NCBI GenBank assembly: GCA_900078775.1
Contig: LT549889.1
Span: forward strand, 4,960,001 to 5,024,000
DNA: 64,000 bases
Source of the DNA: Mycolicibacterium aurum
Lineage (GTDB): Bacteria; Actinomycetota; Actinomycetes; Mycobacteriales; Mycobacteriaceae
Direction of reading: 5' to 3'
A program made the position numbers and the translations under genes. A model generated the notes under the pieces. That model was not told the origin of the DNA and did no database searches. It saw nothing but the letters and a program-made list of their open reading frames with translations. Positions 24,990 to 33,396 of this stretch are shown here, piece after piece; position 1 is the stretch's first letter, and each line of letters starts with the position of its first letter.

Positions 24990-25547
24990 ATGAGTGAGCA
25001 CCATCAGGCCGACGAGGCCCGCAAGGGCCTGATCGATTCGGTCAAGGGCAAGGCGAAGGAGATCGTCGGTGCGGTGACCGGGAACGACTCGCTGGCCGCC
25101 GAGGGCCAGCTGGAGCAGACCCAGGCCAAGCACCGCAAGGAGGCCAACGCCGTGGACGCGGTGGCCGACGCGGAAGCGGCCGCGGCGCACGACGAGGCCG
25201 CTGCTGTCCGTTCCCAGGCTGCCGCACAACGAAATTCGGTACGGACGACGACGGCGGCGGTCGAGGAATCGGTCGAGCAGCAGCAGGTCGCCCAGGAGAA
25301 ATCCGCCGCCCGGCACGCCCGTAACGAGGCGGCCCAGGAACAGGTGCAGGCCGATATCGACGCCCAGCGCGAGGTGGAAGAGGCCAACCGCGAGGAGCGT
25401 GCGGCGGTGCGCGCCGCCGACGCCGAACTCGCCGAGGCGGTGGACGAGCACCGTGAGCTGACCGGTCAGGCCGCCGAGGAGCAGGCCGAGGCCGACCGTC
25501 TCCGGCAGCGCGCCGACCGGCTCAGCGACGACAAAGACCTGCCCTGA
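24990..25547 (+). CDS. CsbD-like stress protein with long coiled-coil tail
   Basis: A 185-residue protein. The N-terminal about 50 residues match the CsbD family (K-G-L-I-D-S-V-K-G-K-A-K-E-I-V-G-A-V-T-G-N). They are followed by about 130 residues almost wholly of Ala, Glu, Gln, Arg and Asp, predicted as a continuous coiled coil. Plain CsbD proteins are about 60-70 residues, so this is a fusion or extension. CsbD-like proteins are general-stress induced. ATG 24990 follows a perfect GGGAGGAG ribosome-binding site. Paired 28 bp apart with another coiled-coil gene. Confidence 0.8.
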   Translation: MSEHHQADEARKGLIDSVKGKAKEIVGAVTGNDSLAAEGQLEQTQAKHRKEANAVDAVADAEAAAAHDEAAAVRSQAAAQRNSVRTTTAAVEESVEQQQVAQEKSAARHARNEAAQEQVQADIDAQREVEEANREERAAVRAADAELAEAVDEHRELTGQAAEEQAEADRLRQRADRLSDDKDLP

Positions 25548-25575
25548 TCAGCCCGAGACAGTAGGAGACCCACAG

Positions 25576-26241
25576 ATGAACGTCATCGAAATCCCGCGCA
25601 CGGTGTTGCGCGCCCAGTACCGGCTCGCCCGGTTGCCCCTTCAGCTGTTGGAACAGCGTGTGCTGGCGCGCCTGGACGACGACGCCCCCGCCCGACTGCT
25701 CTTCGAGCGATCCCTGGGCGCACTGGACGCCGCCGCCGGCAACGTGCTGGGCGATCCGGGTCTGCGCCGCAACGGCGTTGCGCTCGCCCAGCGCAGTGCC
25801 GACCGTGGTCGCGCCGCCCAACTCGAGGCGCAGGCCGCGGCGCAGCAGAAGCAGGCGGACACCCAACTCCGTGCGGTGCGCGAGGAATCGGCCGAGGAGA
25901 GCAGTGCGGCGCATGCGGCCAGGGCCGATGCCGTCGAGGACGCCGAGCAAGAGGCGCAACGTCGTCGTGTCGACGCCGCCCAGACCGCGCAGCAGCGCAC
26001 CGCCGCCGCGAAGCGGAACGCCGAGGAAACCGCGGCCCAGCGCAAGCAGGCCCGGGAGAACGCCGAGGCGGCCGAGATCAAGCGCATCGACGCCGCGGAG
26101 AAGAACCGGGAGAAGCCGGCCCAGGCCAAACTTGCCGACGCCCGCGACAAGCAGGAAGCGGCGCAGGAGCAGCGGGTCCAGGCCGACCGCATCGAGGATC
26201 TCCAGCAGGTCGAGAAGCGTAAGCGTCAGCAGCAGAACTGA
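25576..26241 (+). CDS. Ala/Gln/Arg-rich coiled-coil protein
   Basis: A 221-residue protein. A short N-terminal region (about residues 1-65, I-P-R-T-V-L-R-A-Q-Y-R-L-A-R-L-P-L-Q-L-L) looks like a polyhydroxyalkanoate-granule or phasin-like amphipathic helix. A 150-residue charged coiled coil, rich in Q-A, R-A and A-E repeats, follows. It is cotranscribed with the CsbD-like gene (28-bp gap) and has a GTAGGAG ribosome-binding site. Probably a scaffold or surface-coating protein; no family assigned. Confidence 0.65.
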   Translation: MNVIEIPRTVLRAQYRLARLPLQLLEQRVLARLDDDAPARLLFERSLGALDAAAGNVLGDPGLRRNGVALAQRSADRGRAAQLEAQAAAQQKQADTQLRAVREESAEESSAAHAARADAVEDAEQEAQRRRVDAAQTAQQRTAAAKRNAEETAAQRKQARENAEAAEIKRIDAAEKNREKPAQAKLADARDKQEAAQEQRVQADRIEDLQQVEKRKRQQQN

Positions 26242-26247
26242 TTCGGA

Positions 26248-26703
26248 TCAGGAGACGGGGTGGGGCAGCGCCGGGGCCGGTGATGCCACCGCCGCCTCGC
26301 CGGCGGTCCGGTGTGAGCGCTCGGCGCGCAGCCGCCGGTTCAGGCGACGGTCGTCGCGTTTGGTGATGGTCCGGCTGAGCCGGGCGAGCCGATCGAGTTG
26401 CTGCCAGCTCAGGCCGTCGAGGTCGCCGTCGAAATCATGGGTCGCGATGACCACGCCGCCGCGTAGCAGCGGCACCGTCTTCGCGTCGAAAGTTGTTGTC
26501 GCCAGCAGCAGCTCGGTGGCGTTGCGGTTGACCCGCCGCTGGCAGCCGTGGGCGTCCGGGCTGAACCAGAAGTCGAACTGCCGGTCGGCGCTGGTGAGCG
26601 AGTGCAGGCCCTGGGCGCGGACCAATCGGGTGATGTCGGCGGGGCTATAGGCGCGGGTCTCGTATGCGGCGCCATTGGCGCTGAGGTACAGGACGGTGTT
26701 CAT
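26248..26703 (-). CDS. Conserved hypothetical protein
   Basis: A 151-residue soluble protein (M-N-T-V-L-Y-L-S-A-N-G-A-A-Y-E-T) with a D-F-W-F-S-P motif near residue 44 and Q-R-R-V-N-R-N-A-T-E-L-L-L-A-T-T near 56. I recall similar hypothetical proteins in mycobacteria but cannot name a family; a distant DUF3846-like fold is possible. The C-terminal 40 residues are basic and disordered-looking. It converges on the coiled-coil gene with 6 bp between stops. Confidence 0.55.
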   Translation of the reverse strand: MNTVLYLSANGAAYETRAYSPADITRLVRAQGLHSLTSADRQFDFWFSPDAHGCQRRVNRNATELLLATTTFDAKTVPLLRGGVVIATHDFDGDLDGLSWQQLDRLARLSRTITKRDDRRLNRRLRAERSHRTAGEAAVASPAPALPHPVS

Positions 26704-26783
26704 AACGGTGATCCATTCGGCTCTCTTGTCGTTTCGGTGTGCGCGGACGCATCCGCGCTGTGACGAGAGTTACCCGTGTGACA

Positions 26784-26801
26784 ATCGAGGCAAACCTCGA
26801 T
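26784..26801. terminator. Perfect 7-bp hairpin ATCGAGG-CAAA-CCTCGAT
   Basis: It lies between the end of the MarR-MFS operon (26832) and the start of the next minus-strand gene (26703), 31 bp past the MFS stop. The loop is 4 bases. Probably terminates the MFS transcript; there is no T-run. Confidence 0.5.
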
Positions 26802-26831
26802 AACGATTCGGTCTCCCGAACGGATGCCGGA

Positions 26832-28082
26832 TCAGCGCGCGGGTAGGGCGCCGGTGAGCTTCGACGGCCGGCACAGCGCCGCCACCACCAGTGTCAGGGC
26901 CGCCGCCACGGCGAACGCCACCTGCACATTCACCAGGTCGGCCGTGCCGCCGAGCAGTGCCGCGGCGATCGGCCGGGAACCGAGGAAACCGACCAACCAC
27001 AGCGCCATGATCCGGCCCCGCAGTTCCTGCGGTGCGCGTTCCTGCACGACCGTGCTCAGCCCGGTCAGTGCCCATCCGAAGCCCAAGCCCGCCAACGCGA
27101 AACCGCCGATCGCCACGGCCGGGACCACGCTGCCGGCCAGCGCGGCACAGCCCAGGCCGAGCCCGGTCAGGCCGATACAGGACACCCGCGCGGAGGCCAT
27201 CCGGCCGCGCATCAGGGCCAGCGCGGCCATGCCGAGTCCGGCGCCGATGCCGAAGATCGCCGACAGCGCGCCGACCATCCGGGTGCCGCCGCCCAGGGCG
27301 TCGGCCAGCGAGGGCGCGAGGGTGATCGAGGGGTCGGCGGCCACGCCCACGGTCGTCACCGCGACCAGCGCCAACAGCAGCGGACGGTCCCGCCACACAT
27401 AGCGCAGCGCGGTCCGCACCCGGAAGTCGGTGTCGGAGGCTCGCTCCGGCGGGGCGGGCAGGCGCACGACCACCAGCAGGACCGCGAATACCAGGTGCAT
27501 GGCGGCGCTGAACGCGAAGCCGGTGACCGCGCCGAAGTGTGCGGCCAGATAGGCGCCCGCGGCCGGTCCCAGCACCCGGCCGATGGTCATCGGAATGCTG
27601 TTGAGCGCCATGGCCGTCGACAGTTCGCCGGCGCGGATCAGATCGGGCACGATCGACTGCATCGCCGGGCCGCCGACCACGAAACCGAAGCCCACCAGCG
27701 TGGAACCGATCAGCACCGGCACGGCAGCCGACAACCCCTGTAGCCCAGGCTCGATAAGCATCCACGCCGCGACCGATCCCGATCCGGCGATACACAACAC
27801 CCGGCCCAGCAGGATCTGGCGGCCCGGATTGCCGGTGTCGGCCCACTTGCCGCTGATCGGACTGAGGATGAGCTGCGGGCCGAACTGCGCGACGCCGACC
27901 AGCCCCACCATCAGCGCCGATCCGGTCGCCTCGTACATCACCACCGCGGCGATGATGCTGTGCGTCCACACCGCCACGACCGAGAACATCTTGCCCCAGA
28001 ACAGGGCGCCGAACACGGGGTCGAACATCAGCCCCAGCGCGCCGCGCGGCCGGGCGACCGGGGCGGTCGTATGGGCACTCAC
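26832..28082 (-). CDS. MFS transporter (EntS/DHA3-like)
   Basis: A 416-residue protein with about 12 membrane segments and a long final cytoplasmic turn. Motifs include G-L-V-G-V-A-Q-F-G-P-Q-L-I-L-S-P in TM2, the loop 2-3 motif S-G-K-W-A-D-T-G-N-P-G-R, and the L-R-G-R-I-M-A-L-W loop, typical of the EntS-like MFS_3 exporters. Its GTG start (28082) overlaps the MarR stop as GTGA, so the two are translationally coupled. MarR linkage suggests efflux of a phenolic or drug-like compound. Confidence 0.85.
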   Translation of the reverse strand: MSAHTTAPVARPRGALGLMFDPVFGALFWGKMFSVVAVWTHSIIAAVVMYEATGSALMVGLVGVAQFGPQLILSPISGKWADTGNPGRQILLGRVLCIAGSGSVAAWMLIEPGLQGLSAAVPVLIGSTLVGFGFVVGGPAMQSIVPDLIRAGELSTAMALNSIPMTIGRVLGPAAGAYLAAHFGAVTGFAFSAAMHLVFAVLLVVVRLPAPPERASDTDFRVRTALRYVWRDRPLLLALVAVTTVGVAADPSITLAPSLADALGGGTRMVGALSAIFGIGAGLGMAALALMRGRMASARVSCIGLTGLGLGCAALAGSVVPAVAIGGFALAGLGFGWALTGLSTVVQERAPQELRGRIMALWLVGFLGSRPIAAALLGGTADLVNVQVAFAVAAALTLVVAALCRPSKLTGALPAR

Positions 28083-28567
28083 CGGCCGGCCACCGCTTCG
28101 AATCGTTCGGTGAGGCGCTCCAGCAGGCCGACCAGGGCGTCGAGATCGGCCGCCGCCCAGTCCGGGATGGTCTCGGCGAGCAGTTCGCGGCGGCGTTCCG
28201 TCACGGTGGCCAGCGCGCGGATCCCGAGCTCGGTGAGCACCAGCACACTGCGGCGCTGGTCGTCGGCGGCGGCGGACTTCTGAAGCAGGCCCGCGGCGAC
28301 CAGGCCGGACACCGTGCGGCTGGCGGTGGAGTGTTCGACCGCCAGGTAATCGGCGACATCGCCGATGGAGGCTCCGCCGTCGGTCCGTTGGTGATGCTCG
28401 ACCGCCCGCAGGGCGCGCAGCGTCGCCACGCTGGTCACCGGGTCCGCGCCGGCCAGGAGCTGGCGCCGCCAGCTCGGACGCTGACGCGCCATGTGCAGCC
28501 GGGTCAGCAGATCGTCCAGATGGTCGTAGCGGGTCTGGACGGCATCGGTCGGGGCGGGCGTGGGCAC
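28079..28567 (-). CDS. MarR family regulator
   Basis: A 162-residue winged-helix protein: S-I-G-D-V-A-D-Y-L-A-V-E-H-S-T-A-S-R-T-V-S-G-L-V as the recognition helix region (about residues 67-91) and D-D-Q-R-R-S-V-L-V-L-T as the wing. It lies first in a two-gene operon with the MFS exporter and has an upstream TATGT-N5-ACATA repeat. Likely an autorepressor released by the exporter's substrate. Confidence 0.87.
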   Translation of the reverse strand: MPTPAPTDAVQTRYDHLDDLLTRLHMARQRPSWRRQLLAGADPVTSVATLRALRAVEHHQRTDGGASIGDVADYLAVEHSTASRTVSGLVAAGLLQKSAAADDQRRSVLVLTELGIRALATVTERRRELLAETIPDWAAADLDALVGLLERLTERFEAVAGR

Positions 28568-28571
28568 TAAA

Positions 28572-28586
28572 TATGTTTAGCACATA
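28572..28586. promoter_or_regulatory. TATGT-N5-ACATA inverted repeat, probable MarR operator
   Basis: A perfect 5+5-bp inverted repeat 5 bp upstream of the MarR start, in AT-rich DNA that stands out from its surroundings. The same short gap faces the divergent MoxR operon (start 28669), so the regulator might also touch that promoter. Confidence 0.6.
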
Positions 28587-28668
28587 CATCTTTCCCGGAA
28601 CCACCGGCGATTACGGCCCAGCAAATCGGGGTAATCGGGGGCGGCACGTGTCCCAGCCGGAAGGACCC

Positions 28669-29670
28669 ATGACCAAGCCTCGCCTGCAGCCCGATCCGGC
28701 AGCCGGACCCGAGGCCGGGGACGTCGTCACCGCGGTGGCGAACGCATTCTCGGCCAAGGTCGTCGGACAGCACGATCTCCGGGAATCGATGCTGCTCGTA
28801 CTGCTCTCCGGCGGCCACCTGCTGATCGAGAGCGTCCCCGGCCTGGCCAAGACCACGGCCGCCCGGGTCCTCGCCGACGCGATCGACGGCAGCTTCCGGC
28901 GCATCCAGTGCACCCCCGACCTGCTCCCCAGCGACATCATCGGCACCCAGATCTACGAGGCGGCCAGCAACACCTTCGCCACCCAGCTCGGGCCGGTGCA
29001 CGCCAACATCGTGCTGCTCGACGAGATCAACAGATCCAGCGCGAAGACCCAGAGCGCCATGCTGGAGGCGATGGAGGAACGCCAGACCACCATCGCCGGC
29101 GTCGAGTATCCGATCCCGGAACCGTTCCTGGTCATCGCCACCCAGAACCCCGTCGACCAGGAGGGCACCTATCCGCTGTCGGAGGCCCAGACCGACCGGT
29201 TCATGCTCAAGGACCTGGTGCGGTACCCGTCGGTGGACGAGGAGGTCGAGATCATCGGCCGGATGGATGCCGGCCTGTACGACCGCGACCACCACGGCGC
29301 CCCGGTCGTCACCCTCGCCGACGTCCGCCGGGCCCGGGCAGCGGTGCAGGCCGTGCACATGGACCGCGCGCTGGTGCAGTACGCAAGCCGGCTCGTCGGG
29401 GTGACCCGCGACCCGGAGCGGTACCTGTCCCCGAATCTGGCCCGGCTCATCGAATACGGCGCCAGCCCGCGCGCGACCATCGCGCTCTGCCGGACCGCAC
29501 GGACGATGGCCGTACTGCGCGGCCGCAACCACGTCCTGCCCGACGACATCGCCCGGCTGGCCCATCGCGTGCTCCGGCACCGCCTGATCCTCGGCTTCGA
29601 GGCCGCCAGCGCACGGGTCACCCCCGACGTCGTCATCGACGCTGTGCTGCAGGCAGTCCCGGTGCCGTGA
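28669..29670 (+). CDS. MoxR-type AAA+ ATPase
   Basis: A 333-residue AAA+ protein with Walker A in the MoxR form I-E-S-V-P-G-L-A-K-T-T (about residue 56), Walker B N-I-V-L-L-D-E-I-N-R-S (about 113), sensor 1 F-L-V-I-A-T-Q-N-P-V-D-Q-E-G-T-Y-P-L-S-E-A-Q and the C-terminal lid. MoxR ATPases act with VWA/DUF58 proteins as chaperones for membrane or metal-loaded complexes. First gene of a five-gene operon. ATG 28669 follows a GGAAGGA ribosome-binding site; an alternative GTG is seven codons upstream. Confidence 0.9.
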   Translation: MTKPRLQPDPAAGPEAGDVVTAVANAFSAKVVGQHDLRESMLLVLLSGGHLLIESVPGLAKTTAARVLADAIDGSFRRIQCTPDLLPSDIIGTQIYEAASNTFATQLGPVHANIVLLDEINRSSAKTQSAMLEAMEERQTTIAGVEYPIPEPFLVIATQNPVDQEGTYPLSEAQTDRFMLKDLVRYPSVDEEVEIIGRMDAGLYDRDHHGAPVVTLADVRRARAAVQAVHMDRALVQYASRLVGVTRDPERYLSPNLARLIEYGASPRATIALCRTARTMAVLRGRNHVLPDDIARLAHRVLRHRLILGFEAASARVTPDVVIDAVLQAVPVP

Positions 29671-29677
29671 GCTCACC

Positions 29678-30547
29678 ATGGGTAAGCATCTCAATGCCGC
29701 CAAGGCCTACTTCACCCGCGACGGCGCCGGTCTGCTGGCCGGCGGGCGTTACGCACTGGTGCACACCCGCAGCCTGGAATTCGACGAGTTGCGGCCCTAC
29801 GTGCCCGGCGACGACGTCCGCGACATCGACTGGAAGGCCACCGCCCGGACCGGTCACACCCTGATCAAACAGTTCGTCTCCGAGAAACACCACAAGATCC
29901 TGATCGTCACCGACACCGGTCGCAACGCCACCGCCCGCACCCCGTCCGGGGAACGCAGATGCGAAGTGGCGTCCCACATCATCGGGGCGGTCGGACTGAT
30001 CTCGCTGCCCCGCTCCGACGAGATCGGCATGGTGGCCGGCGACCGGCGCGGCTGTGTGGACATCCGGCTGCGGCGCGGCGAGACCCACATCGAGCGGATG
30101 CTGCACCGCTACCTGCACATGGTGGACACCGAGCCCGGCGCCAGCGACATCGTCACCCAATTGGAATGGGTGGCACGGCATCACCGGCATCCGCTGCTGA
30201 TCGTGGTGGTCTCCGACGAACCGGATGTCGACGACCGGCTGCGAGACGTGCTGCGCCCACTGACCGGGCGTCATGACCTGCTCTGGGCCATGGTCGCCGA
30301 TGCGCCCGCCGTGAGCGCCGAGGCCACCGGGCGGGGCTACGACGTGGCCGACGGCCGCCCGGTGCTCGGCGCGGACATCCTCGGCGAGCCGGTGATCGCG
30401 GCGTACCGGGAAGCCGAACGGCAACGCCGCGAGGAGCTCTCGGAACTGCTGACCGCGCACCGGGTTCCGCACACCTATATCGGGTCCAGTCGCGGCATCC
30501 TGCCGGCCCTGGTCGCCATGACAGAGGTGTACACGCGTGCCCGATGA
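29678..30547 (+). CDS. DUF58 domain protein (VWA-like MoxR partner)
   Basis: A 289-residue protein with the DUF58 signature F-D-E-L-R-P-Y-V-P-G-D-D-V-R-D-I-D-W-K-A-T-A-R (about residues 34-56). A VWA-like strand follows (I-L-I-V-T-D-T-G-R-N) with Asp and Thr but no full D-x-S-x-S. It is 7 bp after moxR and overlaps the next gene by 11 bp. Expected to bind the MoxR hexamer as an adaptor. Confidence 0.86.
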   Translation: MGKHLNAAKAYFTRDGAGLLAGGRYALVHTRSLEFDELRPYVPGDDVRDIDWKATARTGHTLIKQFVSEKHHKILIVTDTGRNATARTPSGERRCEVASHIIGAVGLISLPRSDEIGMVAGDRRGCVDIRLRRGETHIERMLHRYLHMVDTEPGASDIVTQLEWVARHHRHPLLIVVVSDEPDVDDRLRDVLRPLTGRHDLLWAMVADAPAVSAEATGRGYDVADGRPVLGADILGEPVIAAYREAERQRREELSELLTAHRVPHTYIGSSRGILPALVAMTEVYTRAR

Positions 30548-31019
30548 CCTCATCGGCAGACTGATCGGGCCGACACCGTACTCGACGTCCTGGCTGTGGC
30601 TGGCGGGCGTTCTCATCGCGTTGACGGTGCTCTGGTACCTCGCCGTCTTCCGGTGGACCGCCCCGGACCGGCCGCGAGCCGAGACGTCCATGATCGACAC
30701 CGCGCGGATCGCGCTGCTGCGGCGGCGCACCCTGCGTAACCTCGACGAGATCGAAAAGCGGCTCAGTGCCGAGGAACTGGGCACCGCCGCGGCGGCCGGT
30801 GCGCTGGGCGCGGAACTGCGCCGGTTCCTGCGCGAGGCCACCGGGCTGCGCACCGACTACATTCAGGTCCCCGACCTTGCCGCGGTGTCCGGCGGGCGGC
30901 TGGCCCCGGCCGCGCCGGTGTTGGCCGATCTCGAAGACGTCCAATTCAACACGCACCCCGCGGTCGATCTCGCCGACGTGGGTGCCGCGTCGCGGGAGCT
31001 GGTGCGACAGTGGACCTGA
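30537..31019 (+). CDS. Single-TM operon protein (DUF4381-like)
   Basis: A 160-residue protein with one N-terminal membrane segment (about residues 20-40, W-L-W-L-A-G-V-L-I-A-L-T-V-L-W-Y-L-A-V-F) and a cytoplasmic helical tail (R-R-F-L-R-E-A-T-G-L). This is the layout of the small membrane proteins between DUF58 and VWA genes in MoxR operons. Starts with GTG 30537 inside the preceding gene and overlaps the following gene by 10 bp. Confidence 0.7.
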   Translation: MPDDLIGRLIGPTPYSTSWLWLAGVLIALTVLWYLAVFRWTAPDRPRAETSMIDTARIALLRRRTLRNLDEIEKRLSAEELGTAAAAGALGAELRRFLREATGLRTDYIQVPDLAAVSGGRLAPAAPVLADLEDVQFNTHPAVDLADVGAASRELVRQWT

Positions 31020-32701
31020 CCTGGTGGGCGGTCGCGATCGTCGGCTGTATCGCGCTGGCGGTGTGCATCACCGGCGCGCTACTGGCACCCCGGCGGGATC
31101 CGCCGGAGTCGTTGCGGCCGTTGGCCAATACCGCCCGGCTGACCCGGTTGCCCGAATACGCCCGGGCCGCCCGCCGACACATCCGGGCCGCGGTCCTGGT
31201 GATCGCGCTGCTGACCGTGGCGTTCGGTGCGGCCACGCTGGCGGCGGCCCGCCCGACCGGCCTGCCCACGCCGGGCCGGGATACCGCGGCAGATCAGCCC
31301 GAGGACATCATGATCTGCGCCGGCGGCCCGTCCACCGACCCGGCCGTCGGCCAGACGCTGCGGTACTTCGCCGGTGCGGTCACCGCATTCGGGACCGAAC
31401 GGATCGGTCTGACCTCCGCCAACCGCAGAGTGGTTCCGCTGACCCGCGACTATCAGTACGCCGCCGCGCGCCTCGCCGGTGCCGCCGGCCCGCTGGCGTC
31501 GCCGGTGTCGTACGCCGACTACGCGGCCAATATCAACGACGTCCTGGCGCTGTGCCTGAGCGGCTTCCCGGACGCGGACACCGAAAACGACACCGCCCCA
31601 CGCCGGTCGCTGATCTACGTCGGGCCGGGAACCCTGGGTGGGGAGGCCGGGCCGACGCTGTTCACCGCCGATCAGGTCCGTGACACGGCCGCCCAGGGTG
31701 GCATCCAGGTCAACGCCATCACCGAACCCGACAGTCTGCCCGCCGAACTCGCCGGCGCGACGGGAGGTCGAACCCATACCGCCGACGGGGCTGTGGCCGC
31801 ACACCTGGCCGACATCCGGGCCAAGCCTCCACCGGCACAACCGGACCCGGATGCGCGGGCAGCCTCGGCCGAGACACCGGAGGTGCTGCTGGTGGCGGCC
31901 GCCCTGCTGGCCGTCCTGGCGGTGATCCTGACCCGTGATTCCCGGCGCCGATACCTACCGTTGGCCGCGGCCGTGCTACTCCTGCTGGGTGTGGCGCGCC
32001 CGGCGATCGGGGACACCGAACCCGGCATCACCGCGATCGCCGGGGCGCGGGAACCCAATGTGTTCCTGATCGTCGACCGATCGGTGATCGAGGAGGCGCA
32101 ACCCGATATCGCGGCCGTGCTGGAACACCATCGTGGGGCGAGGTTCGCGCTGATCGGATTCGACGGGCGCGCCGCGCTGAACTGGCCGCTGTCGGCTGAC
32201 GTGTGGACCCTGCGGCCGGTCATCGATGCCTCGGCGCCGGATAACGACGCGGAGGCGGCCAACGTCGGCGCGGCGAACACCGTGCTGCGGTACCAGTTGA
32301 TCGGTGCCGTGCAGCAGTTCCCGAAGGCACCGAACCTGGTGTACTACTTCGGATCCGGGGCGCCCGACTCCACCGTTGCGCAGCGTGAGTTCCAGGTCCC
32401 CGAGGGGGCGGTCGACGGTGGTGCCGTCGTGGGATACGGGGAGGCCGGCGCGGCGCGGCTGCGTGCGGTGGCGGACCAGATCGGGATCGGGTACCTGCCG
32501 CACGATCAGCGGCGGGCCCTCGATGAGGAGGCTGTCGACGCCGCCGGGCGGCCCTCGGCCGAAACCGTCGCGGCACCGACCGGGCTGGACCTGTACTGGG
32601 TGCTGTCCGGGGTGGCGGCGGCGATCCTGCTCGCCGAGTTGTACCGCGCGCTGAGCCGGTTACGCCGCACTCACCTCGACCGGATCGGCGGCGGCCGATG
32701 A
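31010..32701 (+). CDS. Fused membrane protein with two degenerate VWA domains (BatA/BatB-like)
   Basis: A 563-residue protein. Two N-terminal membrane segments (about 5-28 and 62-82) precede a first VWA-like domain (about 98-270). A central membrane pair (about 290-330), a second VWA-like domain (about 340-525) and a final membrane segment (about 535-555) follow. The metal-binding D-x-S-x-S is not intact: the second domain has V-D-R-S-V-I and the first has C-A-G-G-P-S. It appears to be a fusion of two BatA/B-type genes. Overlaps its neighbours at both ends, confirming the operon. Confidence 0.7.
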   Translation: MDLTWWAVAIVGCIALAVCITGALLAPRRDPPESLRPLANTARLTRLPEYARAARRHIRAAVLVIALLTVAFGAATLAAARPTGLPTPGRDTAADQPEDIMICAGGPSTDPAVGQTLRYFAGAVTAFGTERIGLTSANRRVVPLTRDYQYAAARLAGAAGPLASPVSYADYAANINDVLALCLSGFPDADTENDTAPRRSLIYVGPGTLGGEAGPTLFTADQVRDTAAQGGIQVNAITEPDSLPAELAGATGGRTHTADGAVAAHLADIRAKPPPAQPDPDARAASAETPEVLLVAAALLAVLAVILTRDSRRRYLPLAAAVLLLLGVARPAIGDTEPGITAIAGAREPNVFLIVDRSVIEEAQPDIAAVLEHHRGARFALIGFDGRAALNWPLSADVWTLRPVIDASAPDNDAEAANVGAANTVLRYQLIGAVQQFPKAPNLVYYFGSGAPDSTVAQREFQVPEGAVDGGAVVGYGEAGAARLRAVADQIGIGYLPHDQRRALDEEAVDAAGRPSAETVAAPTGLDLYWVLSGVAAAILLAELYRALSRLRRTHLDRIGGGR

Positions 32702-33396
32702 CCGGCACCCGGCGCAAACTGCTCGTCTACTCCGCGCCCGTGGCGGTGGTGGTGCTGCTGTTCGCGGTCAAACTGATCTCGGTGGTCGTGGCCGGGAATG
32801 CCGCGGTGTCGCATTTCGCCGCGTCCGACGGCGCCGCTCTCGATCGTGACGCGGGGGTGCTGGGCACGGTCAACATCGTCGAACCCGCCAAGGCACACTT
32901 CGTGGCCGGCACGGCCGCCGCGTTGCAGGGCCGGCTGGGCGACGCCGACCGCGAGTTCGCGACGGCCCTGCGGCGCACCGAGCAGGAGAAGTCCTGCCCG
33001 GTGCGGGTGAACCTGGCGCTGGTCCGGGAGGCACAGGGCGACGAGGCAGCCTCCGCATTCGAGGCGCGGACCGCCGTCGACTTCTACCGGGCCGCCCGGC
33101 AGGTCATCGAGCAGGCCGCGGCCGACTGCCGGGCCGAGCACGCCGACACGCTGGCCGTGCTGGACGCCAAGATCACCGCGGTGGCGACACCGCCGCCGCC
33201 GGCCCCGCCGGTGGTCCCACCGGCCGCCGTTCCGACGGCCCGGCACCGGGCAGCCCCGCGCCGGCGGACCCGCGCCACCGGCTCGATCCGGGGCAGGGCG
33301 ACCCCATGGAGCAGCTGCGGCAGATCCTGCGGGATGCGGCGCGCTGACCGTCGGCGCGGATTGCTAGCTGGTCTTCGTATATCGTCGGCGTCATGA
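32698..33396 (+). CDS. Single-TM TPR-like protein, apparently frameshifted near the 3' end
   Basis: An N-terminal membrane segment (about residues 11-33) is followed by helical, TPR-like repeats (A-K-A-H-F-V-A-G-T-A-A-A-L-Q-G-R-L-G-D-A-D-R-E-F) and a Pro-rich stretch (T-P-P-P-P-A-P-P). This matches the last, BatE-like gene of MoxR operons. After about 33232 the open frame becomes Arg/Cys/Trp-rich with AGA, ATA and CTA codons and runs into the next gene. The -1 frame instead gives a normal ending, M-E-Q-L-R-Q-I-L-R-D-A-A-R, with stop at 33345-33347. One base is probably missing in the Pro-rich region, or the gene shifts frame. Confidence 0.65.
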   Translation: MTGTRRKLLVYSAPVAVVVLLFAVKLISVVVAGNAAVSHFAASDGAALDRDAGVLGTVNIVEPAKAHFVAGTAAALQGRLGDADREFATALRRTEQEKSCPVRVNLALVREAQGDEAASAFEARTAVDFYRAARQVIEQAAADCRAEHADTLAVLDAKITAVATPPPPAPPVVPPAAVPTARHRAAPRRRTRATGSIRGRATPWSSCGRSCGMRRADRRRGLLAGLRISSAS

